From: an uncultured Alcaligenaceae bacterium
GTDB lineage: Bacteria > Pseudomonadota > Gammaproteobacteria > Burkholderiales > Burkholderiaceae_B
Assembly: GCA_937908115.1 (NCBI GenBank)
Contig: CALEQZ010000059.1
Coordinates: 1 to 43,673 of the forward strand
Reading direction: 5' to 3'
Length of the DNA stretch: 43,673 bases
In this document: positions 7,959 through 16,264 of the stretch, in pieces
Layout: every line of letters begins with the position of its first letter
How positions within the stretch are numbered: position 1 is the stretch's first letter
The notes under the pieces: generated by a model
Told to the model about the DNA's origin: nothing
What the model saw: the letters and a program-made list of their open reading frames with translations, nothing else
The model's database searches: none
Translations under genes and position numbers: made by a program

Positions 7959-8732
7959 TTGCAAACCGCCTACGACCCCGCACCCGCCGCCGCGCTGCTG
8001 GCCGACGCCTGGCGCCATGGTAAGCAGTTGCGCGAACTGCCCGCCGACTGCCGCCCCGCCACCTTGCAGCAGGGCTACGACTTGCAGGACAGCCTTTTCG
8101 CGGCCATGGGCGGGCCGTTGGCCGGCTGGAAGCTCGGCGTGGGCAGCCCCGCTGCCATGCGCGCCGGCGGACTGGACCGGCCGCTGGTCGGCAGGCTGCT
8201 GCAATCGCGCTGCTGGCGCGACGGCGAAACGGTGCAACTGTCCAACGGCGCACCCGTGACGGTCGAATTCGAGATTGCCTTGGTGCTGGGCCGGGACATC
8301 GCGCCCGGGCAAGCGCCCGACGATCCGATGGAAGCGGTCGCCGGCGTGCACACCGCCTTCGAGCTGGTGCTATCGCGCTTCGTGGACCGGCGCGCGGTGG
8401 GTTGGCCCAGCTTCGCCGGCGACAGCGTGGGCTTTGATGCCTTCGTGCTGGGCCAGGCGATCACGCTGGCCGACATCGACCGCGTCATCGAAACGGTGCG
8501 GGTCGAGGTCGACGGCGTCGAGCATGCCCGGGGGCTGGCCGGCGACGACCTGTCCTACCCGTCGGTCGCCTTGCGGTATTTGTTCGACCATGCGCGCGAG
8601 CGCGGCGTGACCCTGCGACGTGGCGAAATCGTCAGTGCCGGCACGGTGGCAAAACCCTTTGACGTGGCCGCGCGCGGCGTCACGCTGACGGCCCGCTATC
8701 ACGGCGGCGAGCTGCGGGCGCACTTGCAATAG
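7959..8732 (+). CDS. 2-keto-4-pentenoate hydratase / MhpD-family protein
   Basis: 257 residues from a TTG at 7959 preceded by GGAG at 7-base spacing. No ATG lies near the family's N-terminus (LQTAYDPAPAAALLADAW); the frame remains open upstream only because it runs through the ada 3' end. The protein belongs to the MhpD/HpaH hydratase and oxaloacetate/4-oxalocrotonate decarboxylase fold, seen in GWKLGVGS and the acidic metal ligands in VEFEIALVLG and HTAFELV. These enzymes add water to 2-hydroxypenta-2,4-dienoate-type products of meta ring cleavage. No companion aldolase or dehydrogenase is adjacent, so its pathway is unknown. It is 115 bp after ada and may be co-transcribed. Confidence 0.82.
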   Translation: MQTAYDPAPAAALLADAWRHGKQLRELPADCRPATLQQGYDLQDSLFAAMGGPLAGWKLGVGSPAAMRAGGLDRPLVGRLLQSRCWRDGETVQLSNGAPVTVEFEIALVLGRDIAPGQAPDDPMEAVAGVHTAFELVLSRFVDRRAVGWPSFAGDSVGFDAFVLGQAITLADIDRVIETVRVEVDGVEHARGLAGDDLSYPSVALRYLFDHARERGVTLRRGEIVSAGTVAKPFDVAARGVTLTARYHGGELRAHLQ

Positions 8733-8795
8733 CCAAGCGTGCCCTGCCGGGGCTACGATGGCAGGCCAATCCCACCGCAGCACAGGAGGTAGCCG

Positions 8796-9170
8796 ATGCA
8801 AGCCTTGGGAAAGCGCCGCTGGGTCATCGCCGAGGGGTACCTGCCGCCGTCGAGCACCGGCACGACCCGGCAACTGGCCAGCCATGAAACTGCCTGCATC
8901 CTGAACACGGGCGACGCCCCGGCCCACGTCACGGTGACGATTTTCTTTTCGGACAGGGAACCGGCCGGTCCCTACCGGCTGACCGTGCCGCCGCGGCGCA
9001 CGCTGCACATGCGCTTCAACGACCTGGCCGAACCAGAAACCATCCCGTTGGACACCGATTACGCCAGTGTCTTCGAATCCGACGTACCCATCGTCGTGCA
9101 GCACACGCGCCTGGACTCGCGCCAGGCCGAGCTCGCATTGATGACGACGATGGCCTACGCCTGCGACTGA
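8796..9170 (+). CDS. Sensory-rhodopsin-transducer-like protein (ASRT/DUF1362 family)
   Basis: 124 residues closely following the Anabaena sensory rhodopsin transducer family along the whole length: WVIAEGYLPP, SHETACILNTGD, FFSDREPAGPYR, LHMRFNDL, VPIVVQHTRLDSRQAE. In cyanobacteria the ~125-residue soluble tetramer binds a sensory rhodopsin; members in non-phototrophs are thought to bind small molecules or DNA, and their role is unclear. No rhodopsin is encoded in this window. The ATG at 8796 follows AGGAGG. The 3' end overlaps the convergent ybaK gene by 16 bp. Confidence 0.87.
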   Translation: MQALGKRRWVIAEGYLPPSSTGTTRQLASHETACILNTGDAPAHVTVTIFFSDREPAGPYRLTVPPRRTLHMRFNDLAEPETIPLDTDYASVFESDVPIVVQHTRLDSRQAELALMTTMAYACD

Positions 9171-9661
9171 GCCAGCTGCTGGGCTGAGGCCGCGCCGGCG
9201 GCCTTGGCCACGTCCACCCACTGCGCCCCGGTCAGCGTCGCCAGCCGCTCGGGCGAGATGCGCACCGCCGTATGGATGTCGCCCGCGGCGGGCAGCACTT
9301 CCTCGAAATCCCGAAGCGACTGGTCGCAATACACCGGGATGTCCGTCGCCAGGCCAAAGGGGCAGACGCCGCCCACCGGATGGCCAGTCACCGCCTGGAC
9401 GCTTTCGGGATCCAGCATCTTGGCCTTCTTGACGCCAAAGGCCTGCTTCAGTTTGGCGTTGTCCAGGCGCGCGTCGCCGCGCATGACCACCAGCACGACC
9501 TGCTCGCCCACGCGCAAGGATAGGGTTTTGGCGATTTGCCCCGGCGCCACGCCATGGGCACGCGCGGCCAGCTCCACGGTCGCGGTGCTGACCGGTGCTT
9601 CGATGATGGCGATGTCAGGCGCTTTTTCGGCGAAAAAGCGGCGCACGCTTTCCAGACTCAT
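9155..9661 (-). CDS. ybaK: YbaK/EbsC-family aminoacyl-tRNA deacylase
   Basis: 168 residues from the ATG at 9661, which has GAGG upstream; the frame is open further upstream but that part has no homology. YbaK-type domains are free-standing editing enzymes that hydrolyse misacylated tRNA, classically Cys-tRNA(Pro). Family features are the central Lys segment (LDNAKLKQAFGVKKAKML) and TGHPVGGVCPFGL. It is a single gene, convergent with the ASRT gene. Which misacylated tRNA it edits cannot be decided, because several INS-type deacylases share this core. Confidence 0.87.
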   Translation of the reverse strand: MSLESVRRFFAEKAPDIAIIEAPVSTATVELAARAHGVAPGQIAKTLSLRVGEQVVLVVMRGDARLDNAKLKQAFGVKKAKMLDPESVQAVTGHPVGGVCPFGLATDIPVYCDQSLRDFEEVLPAAGDIHTAVRISPERLATLTGAQWVDVAKAAGAASAQQLAQSQA

Positions 9662-9922
9662 GTTCTTGCCTCGGGAAGCCAGCGGCCCTTGCACACGCGG
9701 CGCGGGCGCAAACCCTCGCGCATATCGCCGCAAGTGACGCTGCGTCGGATGCACGGCCTTGCGCCTGCCGCGCTTGGCCAAAAGCCGGGATCTTAGCAAG
9801 GCGCCTTGCTCATCGCGCCCGCCCAGCCGGGGCGGCAGGGCTGCGTTGCCCATGGGTCCGTTACGCGAATGCCTTGACAGGCGGTCGCCGCTGGTGTTCA
9901 CTCACGCAGTTTAAATATAAAT

Positions 9923-9941
9923 ACGAACGGTTATCATTTGA
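9923..9941 (-). promoter_or_regulatory. Fur-box-like site before the TonB receptor
   Basis: Read on the minus strand the 19-mer contains AAATGATAACC and matches 11 of 19 positions of the classical GATAATGATAATCATTATC Fur consensus. It sits immediately upstream of the receptor start, in an AT-rich patch (9909-9946) that also holds a TATAAAT-like -10 element. Iron repression through Fur is the usual control of such receptors. Confidence 0.5.
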
Positions 9942-9952
9942 TTTCAATGATC

Positions 9953-12061
9953 ATGAACGTCCCGCCCAAACGCCTGCCCCTGCTCTGCGCCGCCGCGCTC
10001 GGCTGCCTGCCGGGAGCCTTGCCTGCGCAAACCGCCTCCGACGTCACCACCCTGCCCGCCGTGCGCGTCGAAGCCGGCGGCATCGAAGACACGGCAGCCA
10101 GCCCGGTCATCGGCTACACCGCGCGGCGCTCGGCCACCGCGACCAAGACCGACACACCCTTGATGGAGACGCCCCAATCGGTGACCGTGGTCACGCGCGA
10201 CCAAATGGTCGACCAAGGCGCGACCAACATCCAGGACGCCCTGAACTACGCAGCGGGCGTGCGCTCGGACGCGTACGGGCTGGATTCGCGCACCGATTCG
10301 GCGCGCGTGCGCGGCGCCGACCCCGACGTCTACCTGGACGGGCTACGCCAGGCGTTCGACTACTACACCAGCACCGCGCGCACCGAGCCGTACACGCTGG
10401 AGCGGCTGGAAGTGCTGCGCGGCCCGGCCGCCATGCTTTACGGGCAAGGCAGCACGGGCGGCGTCATCAACATGGTCAGCAAGCGGCCGCTGGACGCGTT
10501 CCAGGGCGAGGTCGGGGTGCAGCTGGGCAGCCACGACCGCAAGCAAATCCAGGCCGACCTGACCGGCCCGCTCACGGAGGACGGCCGCCTGCTCTACCGC
10601 ATCGTGGCACTCAAGCGCGAGGCCGATACCCAGGTGCACCACGTGCCCGACGACCGGCTGGTCATCGCGCCGTCGCTGACATGGAAACCTTCGGCGGCCA
10701 CGCAGCTGACACTGCAGGCGCTGTACCAGGACGACGATTCGGGGTCGACCGCCCAATTCATGCCGTGGCGTGGGATGCGGCTACCCAACCCGAACGGTCG
10801 CATACCCACCTACCGTTTCATCGGCGAACCGGACCACGACCGCTATGACTCGACACGACGCACTTTCGGCTGGCAATTCGAGCACCGCTTCAACGACGAT
10901 TGGAGCGTTCACCAGGGCTATCGACACGCGCGCAACAAGGTGTATTACTTCACCCACTATGCCGACGCGTTCAGCCTGCCCGGTGGTTGGTCGCTCGATC
11001 CCGTCAACCAGCGCCTGATCGGCCGCTACCACTACGACACGGTCAATCGCGTGACCATCGACACCCTGGATCAACACATACAGGGCAAGGTGCGCGCGGC
11101 GGGCATCACCCACCAGCTGCTGCTTGGCCTGGACTGGTCGCACTACCGCCGTGAAAGCAAGACCGGCTATGGCTACGACGCCATCGACGCGTACCGTCCC
11201 GTCTACGGCCACTACACCGAGATCGACCTACAGGACGATCCCCGCTTCAAGCTGCGCCAGACCGGCGTCTACCTACAGGACCAGATGTACATCGGCGACC
11301 ACTGGATCGTCACCGCCGGCCTGCGTTACGACCGCGCGCGCAGCGAACTGCAGGGCCGGCCCACGGAAAAGGCCAGTGCCACGACGAGGCGGCTGGGCGT
11401 GATGTACACCTTCGACAACGGCTGGGCGCCCTACCTGAGCTACAGCGAATCCTTCACGCCGGTGGCCGGCACCGAACGCAACGACGGCGGCTTCGAAACC
11501 TACAAGCCGCTACGCGGCAAGCAGTGGGAGGCCGGGATCAAGCACCTGTCCGCGGACGGCAGCCGGATGTTCACTGGGGCGGTCTACTACCTGGAAGAAG
11601 AAAACCGCCTCGTTCCCGATCCGACCGATGCCCTAAACAACGTGCAGACCGGCAAGACGCTGACCAAGGGCGTGGAGCTGGAATGGCGCGGCCCGATCAC
11701 GCCGACCGTGGACCTGATCGCCCACTATAACTACATCGACCTGGACAAAGACCTGGAGGGCATCCCGCGCCACCAAGCCGCGGTCTGGGGCAAATGGCGC
11801 TTCTCCATCGCCGGCGTGGACGGATTCGCCATCGGCACGGGCGTGCGCTGGATGAGCAGCTTCAAGGACGGCGACGCGCCGACCACCAAGGCGGTAGCGC
11901 TATGGGACGGCATGCTGTCCTATGAAAACCGCCACTGGCGCTACGCGCTGAACGTCAACAACATCACCGACAAGACCTATATCGCCACCTGCCTGTCCCG
12001 GGGCGATTGCTGGTATGGCGCGCGGCGCAGCGTGATCGCCAGCGTCACCTACAAGTTCTGA
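9953..12061 (+). CDS. TonB-dependent siderophore receptor (FhuA/FiuA-like)
   Basis: Outer-membrane transporter using TonB energy to import ferric siderophores. The ATG at 9953 gives 702 residues and a clean signal peptide (PPKR, hydrophobic core, cleavage after ALPA). An ATG at 9947 and a TTG at 9938 are alternatives; none has a strong ribosome binding site. The plug domain (~55-165) has ETPQSVTVVTRDQM and LEVLRGPAAMLYGQGSTGG. The 22-strand barrel follows and ends in an aromatic C-terminus (VTYKF) preceded by the Cys pair CLSRGDC typical of the ferrichrome/hydroxamate receptor group. No siderophore synthesis or transport genes are adjacent, so uptake of a foreign siderophore is plausible. A strong terminator follows. 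Confidence 0.93.
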   Translation: MNVPPKRLPLLCAAALGCLPGALPAQTASDVTTLPAVRVEAGGIEDTAASPVIGYTARRSATATKTDTPLMETPQSVTVVTRDQMVDQGATNIQDALNYAAGVRSDAYGLDSRTDSARVRGADPDVYLDGLRQAFDYYTSTARTEPYTLERLEVLRGPAAMLYGQGSTGGVINMVSKRPLDAFQGEVGVQLGSHDRKQIQADLTGPLTEDGRLLYRIVALKREADTQVHHVPDDRLVIAPSLTWKPSAATQLTLQALYQDDDSGSTAQFMPWRGMRLPNPNGRIPTYRFIGEPDHDRYDSTRRTFGWQFEHRFNDDWSVHQGYRHARNKVYYFTHYADAFSLPGGWSLDPVNQRLIGRYHYDTVNRVTIDTLDQHIQGKVRAAGITHQLLLGLDWSHYRRESKTGYGYDAIDAYRPVYGHYTEIDLQDDPRFKLRQTGVYLQDQMYIGDHWIVTAGLRYDRARSELQGRPTEKASATTRRLGVMYTFDNGWAPYLSYSESFTPVAGTERNDGGFETYKPLRGKQWEAGIKHLSADGSRMFTGAVYYLEEENRLVPDPTDALNNVQTGKTLTKGVELEWRGPITPTVDLIAHYNYIDLDKDLEGIPRHQAAVWGKWRFSIAGVDGFAIGTGVRWMSSFKDGDAPTTKAVALWDGMLSYENRHWRYALNVNNITDKTYIATCLSRGDCWYGARRSVIASVTYKF

Positions 12062-12079
12062 CCCGGCCGGGCGGCCAGG

Positions 12080-12110
12080 AAACGGCGGCAGGCATGCCGC
12101 CGTTTCTTTT
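12080..12110 (+). terminator. Rho-independent terminator after the TonB receptor
   Basis: A perfect 10-bp stem, AAACGGCGGC (12080-12089) and GCCGCCGTTT (12096-12105), with a six-base loop, followed by CTTTT. It lies 18 bp after the receptor stop and also next to the stop of the convergent Na/Pi gene, so it may act in both directions although the reverse side has a poor T tract. Confidence 0.8.
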
Positions 12111-13770
12111 AATTGGACTCGCCGCCGCCAGCCTGCGTGCTCAGCCGGCTGCGGCGCAGCATGCCGGCGGCGTCCAGCACCGGATACGCGGTCGAGCAAA
12201 ACAGCGAGTGCAGCCGCTTCATGTCGCTGATCAGGTCCAGGTGCAGCGAACTGGTTTCTATGCTTTGCGGCGTGCCACCGGCCAGGCGCACCAGGTGGGT
12301 CTTGGCGTAAGTCCGCTCCAGGTCGCGGAACGCTTCCTTCTCGATCAACAGGCGCTGCGCGCTGCGCAGGTCGCTGTTCAGGAACACCGATAGCCCCAGG
12401 CGCAGGCTGGACAACAGCCGCGCGTGCAGTTCGGTGATCTCGTCCATGCCCTCGTCCGACAGCGAGCGCTGCTTGGCGATCTTCTTGCTTTCGATGACGC
12501 GGACCATGCGCTCGATGATGTCGCCGGCCTGCTCCAGGTTGATCGTCAGGGTGATGATTTCTGTCCAGCGACGGATTTCGGCGTCGGCCAGGTCCTTGCG
12601 CGAGACCCGCGCCAGGTACATCTTGATCTCGGTATAGAGCTTGTCGACGTCGTCGTCGAGCTTGCGGATGATGCGCGCACGAGCCTGGTCGTTGTCGCGG
12701 ATCACCGGCAGCAGGCCGACCAGCATGCTCTCGATGATGTCGCCCACGCGCAGCACCTCGCGCGCCGCGTTGGCCAGCGCCAGGGTCGGCGTGTCCATGG
12801 CCGCCGGGTCCAGGTGGCGCGGGCGCACCGCGTCGCCCTCGTCCGGCGCGTCGGGCAACAGCCGCTCGCACAGCCGGGCCATGGGCTGGACCAAGGGTAG
12901 CAACAGCACACAGCGCAGCATGTTGTAGGCGACGTGGAACCCCACCACGCCCACCCGGGCATCCAGGCCCAGGGCGGCGATGCCGTCGGCCAGCACGCCG
13001 ATGAACGGCAGCACCACCGCCGCCCCGCCCAGCCGGAACAGCAGGCTGCCCAGGCCGACCCGCTTGCCGGCCGGGTTGAGCCGGCTGGCGCTCATCATGG
13101 CCAACGCGCCGCTGCCCAGGTTGGCCCCCACCACCATGCATAGCGCCACCGGCAGCGAAATCACCCCAGCGGCGGCCAGCGTCGCCGACAGCAGCACGGT
13201 CGCCAGGCTGGAATAGGTCAGGATGGCCAGCAACGCGCCTATGGTCACGTCCAGCAGCCGGTCGCCCGTCAGCGTAGAGAACAGGATCTCCATCCCGGCC
13301 GACTCGGTCATGGGCCGGGTCGAGGCCTCGATCAGATCCAACGCCAGCAGGATGAGCCCCAGGCCGATGACCGCCCGACCGATGCGCCCGGCACGGGTCG
13401 AGCGGCGCGACAGGTAGACGATCACCCCGCAAAAGATCAACAGCGGGCACACCCAGGACAGGTCGAAACTGAGGACGGCCGTCATCAGCGCGGTGCCGAC
13501 GTCGGCGCCCAGCATGATCGCCAGCGCCGGGGCCAGGGCCACCAGGCCGCTAGCCACGAAGCCCGAGACGATCACCGCGGTGGCGTTGCTGCTCTGGATC
13601 AGGCCCGTGACGCCCACGCCCGCGGCAAAGGCCCAGCCCGTGCGGGAAACGCTATGGCTCAGGACGCGCCGCAGCTGCGTCCCGTACACGTGCAGGACAT
13701 CGGTCCGGACGATGTGGGTGCCCCACACCAGCAGTGCCAGCGCGGCAAGCAGGTTAAGCAGCGTGACCAC
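12109..13770 (-). CDS. Na/Pi-cotransporter-type transporter with C-terminal PhoU-like domain
   Basis: 553 residues. The N-terminal ~310 residues are hydrophobic and carry the two inverted Na/Pi repeats of the NptA/YjbB family with the hallmark QSSNATAV (about residues 59-66) and the related TYSSLATVLLSA segment. The C-terminal ~200 residues are a helical PhoU-like domain (VLRVGDIIESMLVGLLPVI, LTINLEQAGDIIERM). The E. coli relative YjbB promotes phosphate export. This is the last gene of the minus-strand glp/ugp operon and its start overlaps the preceding HAD gene by 17 bp. Removing phosphate released by glycerol-phosphate metabolism is an attractive role but is inference. Confidence 0.88.
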   Translation of the reverse strand: MVTLLNLLAALALLVWGTHIVRTDVLHVYGTQLRRVLSHSVSRTGWAFAAGVGVTGLIQSSNATAVIVSGFVASGLVALAPALAIMLGADVGTALMTAVLSFDLSWVCPLLIFCGVIVYLSRRSTRAGRIGRAVIGLGLILLALDLIEASTRPMTESAGMEILFSTLTGDRLLDVTIGALLAILTYSSLATVLLSATLAAAGVISLPVALCMVVGANLGSGALAMMSASRLNPAGKRVGLGSLLFRLGGAAVVLPFIGVLADGIAALGLDARVGVVGFHVAYNMLRCVLLLPLVQPMARLCERLLPDAPDEGDAVRPRHLDPAAMDTPTLALANAAREVLRVGDIIESMLVGLLPVIRDNDQARARIIRKLDDDVDKLYTEIKMYLARVSRKDLADAEIRRWTEIITLTINLEQAGDIIERMVRVIESKKIAKQRSLSDEGMDEITELHARLLSSLRLGLSVFLNSDLRSAQRLLIEKEAFRDLERTYAKTHLVRLAGGTPQSIETSSLHLDLISDMKRLHSLFCSTAYPVLDAAGMLRRSRLSTQAGGGESN

Positions 13771-14557
13771 GGTTCTCCAGCAAATGGCGGCTCAGCTCGG
13801 CAAAGCCGGCTCCATAGGGTTGTTCCGTCACGAAACTGGGCGCATGCGGCAGGCTGTCCGCAAAGCGGCGCACGTTGGCCACGCCCACCGACAGCGGAAA
13901 GAAAGCGAACATCGGCGCATCGTTGGGCGAGTCCCCGGCAAAGACGCAGCGGCTGCGCACCTGCTCGTCGTCGAGGTCCATGCCGAAGCGCTCGCGCATC
14001 ATCAGCCGTGCCATGCTCAGCTTGTCGTATTGGCCGAACCAGCCGTTGACGTGGATGGAGCTGACCTTGGCCGTCATGCCCGCCTGCTCCATGATTTGCA
14101 CGATGCGCTGCACGTCCTCGTCGGCCAGCGCCGGCACGTCCTCGCAGAAATCGATCGCCAGGTCGTATTGGCGGCAGAATTGGTCCGAAGCCAGCGCGCA
14201 GCCCGGCACCTCGCGCAGGATGCGGTCGCGCACCTCGGCCATGCGAGCGGCGTTTTCGCGCCGCTGCGCGTCGTCGAGCAGGTGGCGGGTGCGCAGCACC
14301 CCGCTTTCGCGGTCGTGCCACATATAGAGCGCGCCGTTCTCGCCGATCACTCCATCCACGGGCCACAGCCGGGCGATGAGGTCGCACCAGCCGGCCGGCC
14401 GGCCGGTGACCGGGATGACCAGCAGCCCGGCGCGCTTGAGCGCCTCCAGCGCGGCGTAGGTCGCGGCGTCGAGCTTGCCGCCCGTGGTCAGGGTGTCGTC
14501 AATGTCGGTGAATACGGCTGCGACCTGCGCGGCCGGCAAATACTTCAGGGCTTTCAC
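13754..14557 (-). CDS. HAD-superfamily phosphatase (Cof/mannosyl-3-phosphoglycerate phosphatase-like, type IIB)
   Basis: 267 residues from a GTG at 14557, which lies two bases past the stop of the upstream endonuclease-like gene and has GAAGG within that gene's last codons, indicating translational coupling. HAD motifs are complete: motif I FTDIDDTL (~18-25), motif II PVTGRP, and motif IV FAGDSPNDAPMF with a Lys upstream. The large C2B cap between motifs II and IV places it with sugar-phosphate phosphatases. Position in the glp/ugp operon suggests hydrolysis of a phosphorylated glycerol or sugar derivative. Substrate not determinable. Confidence 0.85.
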   Translation of the reverse strand: MKALKYLPAAQVAAVFTDIDDTLTTGGKLDAATYAALEALKRAGLLVIPVTGRPAGWCDLIARLWPVDGVIGENGALYMWHDRESGVLRTRHLLDDAQRRENAARMAEVRDRILREVPGCALASDQFCRQYDLAIDFCEDVPALADEDVQRIVQIMEQAGMTAKVSSIHVNGWFGQYDKLSMARLMMRERFGMDLDDEQVRSRCVFAGDSPNDAPMFAFFPLSVGVANVRRFADSLPHAPSFVTEQPYGAGFAELSRHLLENRGHAA

Positions 14558-14559
14558 TT

Positions 14560-15417
14560 CTAGCCTTCGGAAAGAACCAGCATCAGCGGCTGGTGATCGG
14601 ACGCGCGCGTCTGCCCCTCGACGCGCACGTCGTCGACACCAGGCAAAAGATCCTCGCTCACGTAGATGAAATCGCAGGTAAAGGGCTCGGGCCACTGTTC
14701 GTGGTCGTAGAGGCCGACACTGTGCGCATGCGGGCGCGAGCCGTGCACGTGGGTCCAGGCATCGGCCAGGCGCGGCACGCCGGCTTCGGCAAACGGCGCC
14801 TGCATGCGGGCATGCAGCGGATCGTCCGGGCGGTAGTTGAAGTCACCGGTCAGCACCGTGCGCGTGGGCTGGGCCAGGGGCACATAGGGCGAGCCGATGT
14901 CGCGCGGCACGCAGCCCAGCACGGCGCGCTGGCAATTGTCCGCGTGCACCGTGCGGATCGCCTCGACCTGACGCTGCCGGTGCAGCGCGCTGTGGTATTC
15001 CAGGTGCGTGGTCATCACGCGCAAGGCACCGCCCGGCGCGTCGATCACCGCCTCCAGCAGCACCCGCGGCATCGTCGGCACCTGCGGGTCGGCCGGCCAA
15101 GGCAGCTGGTGGTGTACCACCCGCAAGACCGGAAAGCGGCTCAGGATCATATTGCCGAAGCGGTGACGCCGGCCGTCGGCGCCGCGCACGTCCGCGCCCG
15201 CCGCGAAGACGGCCTCGTAGCCGGGCAGCAGCGCGGCGAAGCGTTCGGGCTGGTCTTCGCCCGTGCTGCCCGCCAGCCCGGGAAAGCCGGCGGCCACTTC
15301 CTGCAGGCACAGGACGTCGAAGTCACCCATGTGGCGGGCATCGGCGACGATGCGGGCCGGGTCGACGCGGCCGTCGACGCCGCGCGCCCATTGGATGTTC
15401 CAGCTGATCAGCTTCAT
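14560..15417 (-). CDS. Endonuclease/exonuclease/phosphatase-family hydrolase
   Basis: 285 residues with the EEP fold motifs: ISWNIQW at the N-terminus, LCLQEV (metal Glu, ~41), MTTHLEYHS (~137), TGDFNYRP (~194) and the terminal catalytic pair ASDHQPLML. The family includes DNases, sphingomyelinases, inositol-phosphate phosphatases and other phosphodiesterases. Membership in an operon with glpD and a glycerol-3-phosphate-type importer makes a phosphodiesterase acting on glycerophosphodiesters a better guess than a nuclease, but this is contextual. It starts 13 bp after the ugpE stop. No signal peptide, so it is cytoplasmic. Confidence 0.87.
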   Translation of the reverse strand: MKLISWNIQWARGVDGRVDPARIVADARHMGDFDVLCLQEVAAGFPGLAGSTGEDQPERFAALLPGYEAVFAAGADVRGADGRRHRFGNMILSRFPVLRVVHHQLPWPADPQVPTMPRVLLEAVIDAPGGALRVMTTHLEYHSALHRQRQVEAIRTVHADNCQRAVLGCVPRDIGSPYVPLAQPTRTVLTGDFNYRPDDPLHARMQAPFAEAGVPRLADAWTHVHGSRPHAHSVGLYDHEQWPEPFTCDFIYVSEDLLPGVDDVRVEGQTRASDHQPLMLVLSEG

Positions 15418-15430
15418 GGCCTGCGCTCTC

Positions 15431-16264
15431 CTAGCGGATGCCAGCGCGCATGAACGACTGCACGAATTGCCGCTGGAACAGCAGGAAGGCCAGCAGCAAC
15501 GGCGCCGAGGTCATCAGGGTGGCCGCAGTGATGACCGACCAGTCCACGCCCTGGTCGGTCGAGGAGAACACCTGCAGGCCTACGGTCAGCGGACGCGACT
15601 CCACCGAACTGGTAATGATCAGCGGCCACAGGAAGTTGTTCCAATGGGTGCTGACCGACACCAGCCCGAAGGCGATGTAAATGGGCTTGGCCAGCGGCAC
15701 GTACACCTTCCACAGTACCTGCAGCGGCGACGCGCCCTCGACCGTGGCGGCCTCGTCCAGTTCGCGCGGCACGGTCTTGAACGTTTGGCGCAGCAGGAAG
15801 ATGCCGAAAGCCGACGCAAAGTACGGCAGCCCGATGGCCAGGATGGTGTCGCGCAGGCCCAGCTTGTTCATGGTCGCGTAGTTTTCGACCACCAGCACGT
15901 CGGGCATGACCATCAGCTGCGTGAGCACCAGCATGAACAGCAGGTCCGCCCCCTTGAAGCGGTAGCGCGCAAACGCGTAGGCCGCCATGGTCGAAAGCAC
16001 CAGCTGCGCGGCCAGGATCATGGTCACCAGCACGAAGGTGTTGAAGAAGTAGCGCGCGAACGGCGCGGCCTCCCAGGCCCTGACGAAGTTTTCCAGCGTC
16101 AGGGGCGCGCCCAATTCGAAGCGCGTGGCGTACTGCGCCGGGTGAAACGCCGTCCACACGGCATACAGCAGCGGCAGCAGCCAAAGGATGCCGAGCGTCC
16201 AGGCCGACAGGGTCTCCAGCGTCTTGTTGCGGTCGCCGAAAGGCGTCGTAGCTTGCGCGCTCAT
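15431..16264 (-). CDS. ugpE: ABC transporter permease, UgpE-like (carbohydrate/glycerol-3-phosphate type)
   Basis: 277 residues with six hydrophobic segments and the cytoplasmic EAA loop (DEAATVEGASPLQVLWKVYVP, about residues 168-188) that docks on the ATPase. Length and sequence fit the UgpE/MalG class. Its ATG overlaps the stop of the partner permease in ATGA. With UgpA it forms the inner-membrane channel importing the ligand delivered by the binding protein. The Ugp assignment depends mainly on the neighbouring glpD gene; other glycerol or sugar substrates are possible. Confidence 0.82.
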   Translation of the reverse strand: MSAQATTPFGDRNKTLETLSAWTLGILWLLPLLYAVWTAFHPAQYATRFELGAPLTLENFVRAWEAAPFARYFFNTFVLVTMILAAQLVLSTMAAYAFARYRFKGADLLFMLVLTQLMVMPDVLVVENYATMNKLGLRDTILAIGLPYFASAFGIFLLRQTFKTVPRELDEAATVEGASPLQVLWKVYVPLAKPIYIAFGLVSVSTHWNNFLWPLIITSSVESRPLTVGLQVFSSTDQGVDWSVITAATLMTSAPLLLAFLLFQRQFVQSFMRAGIR

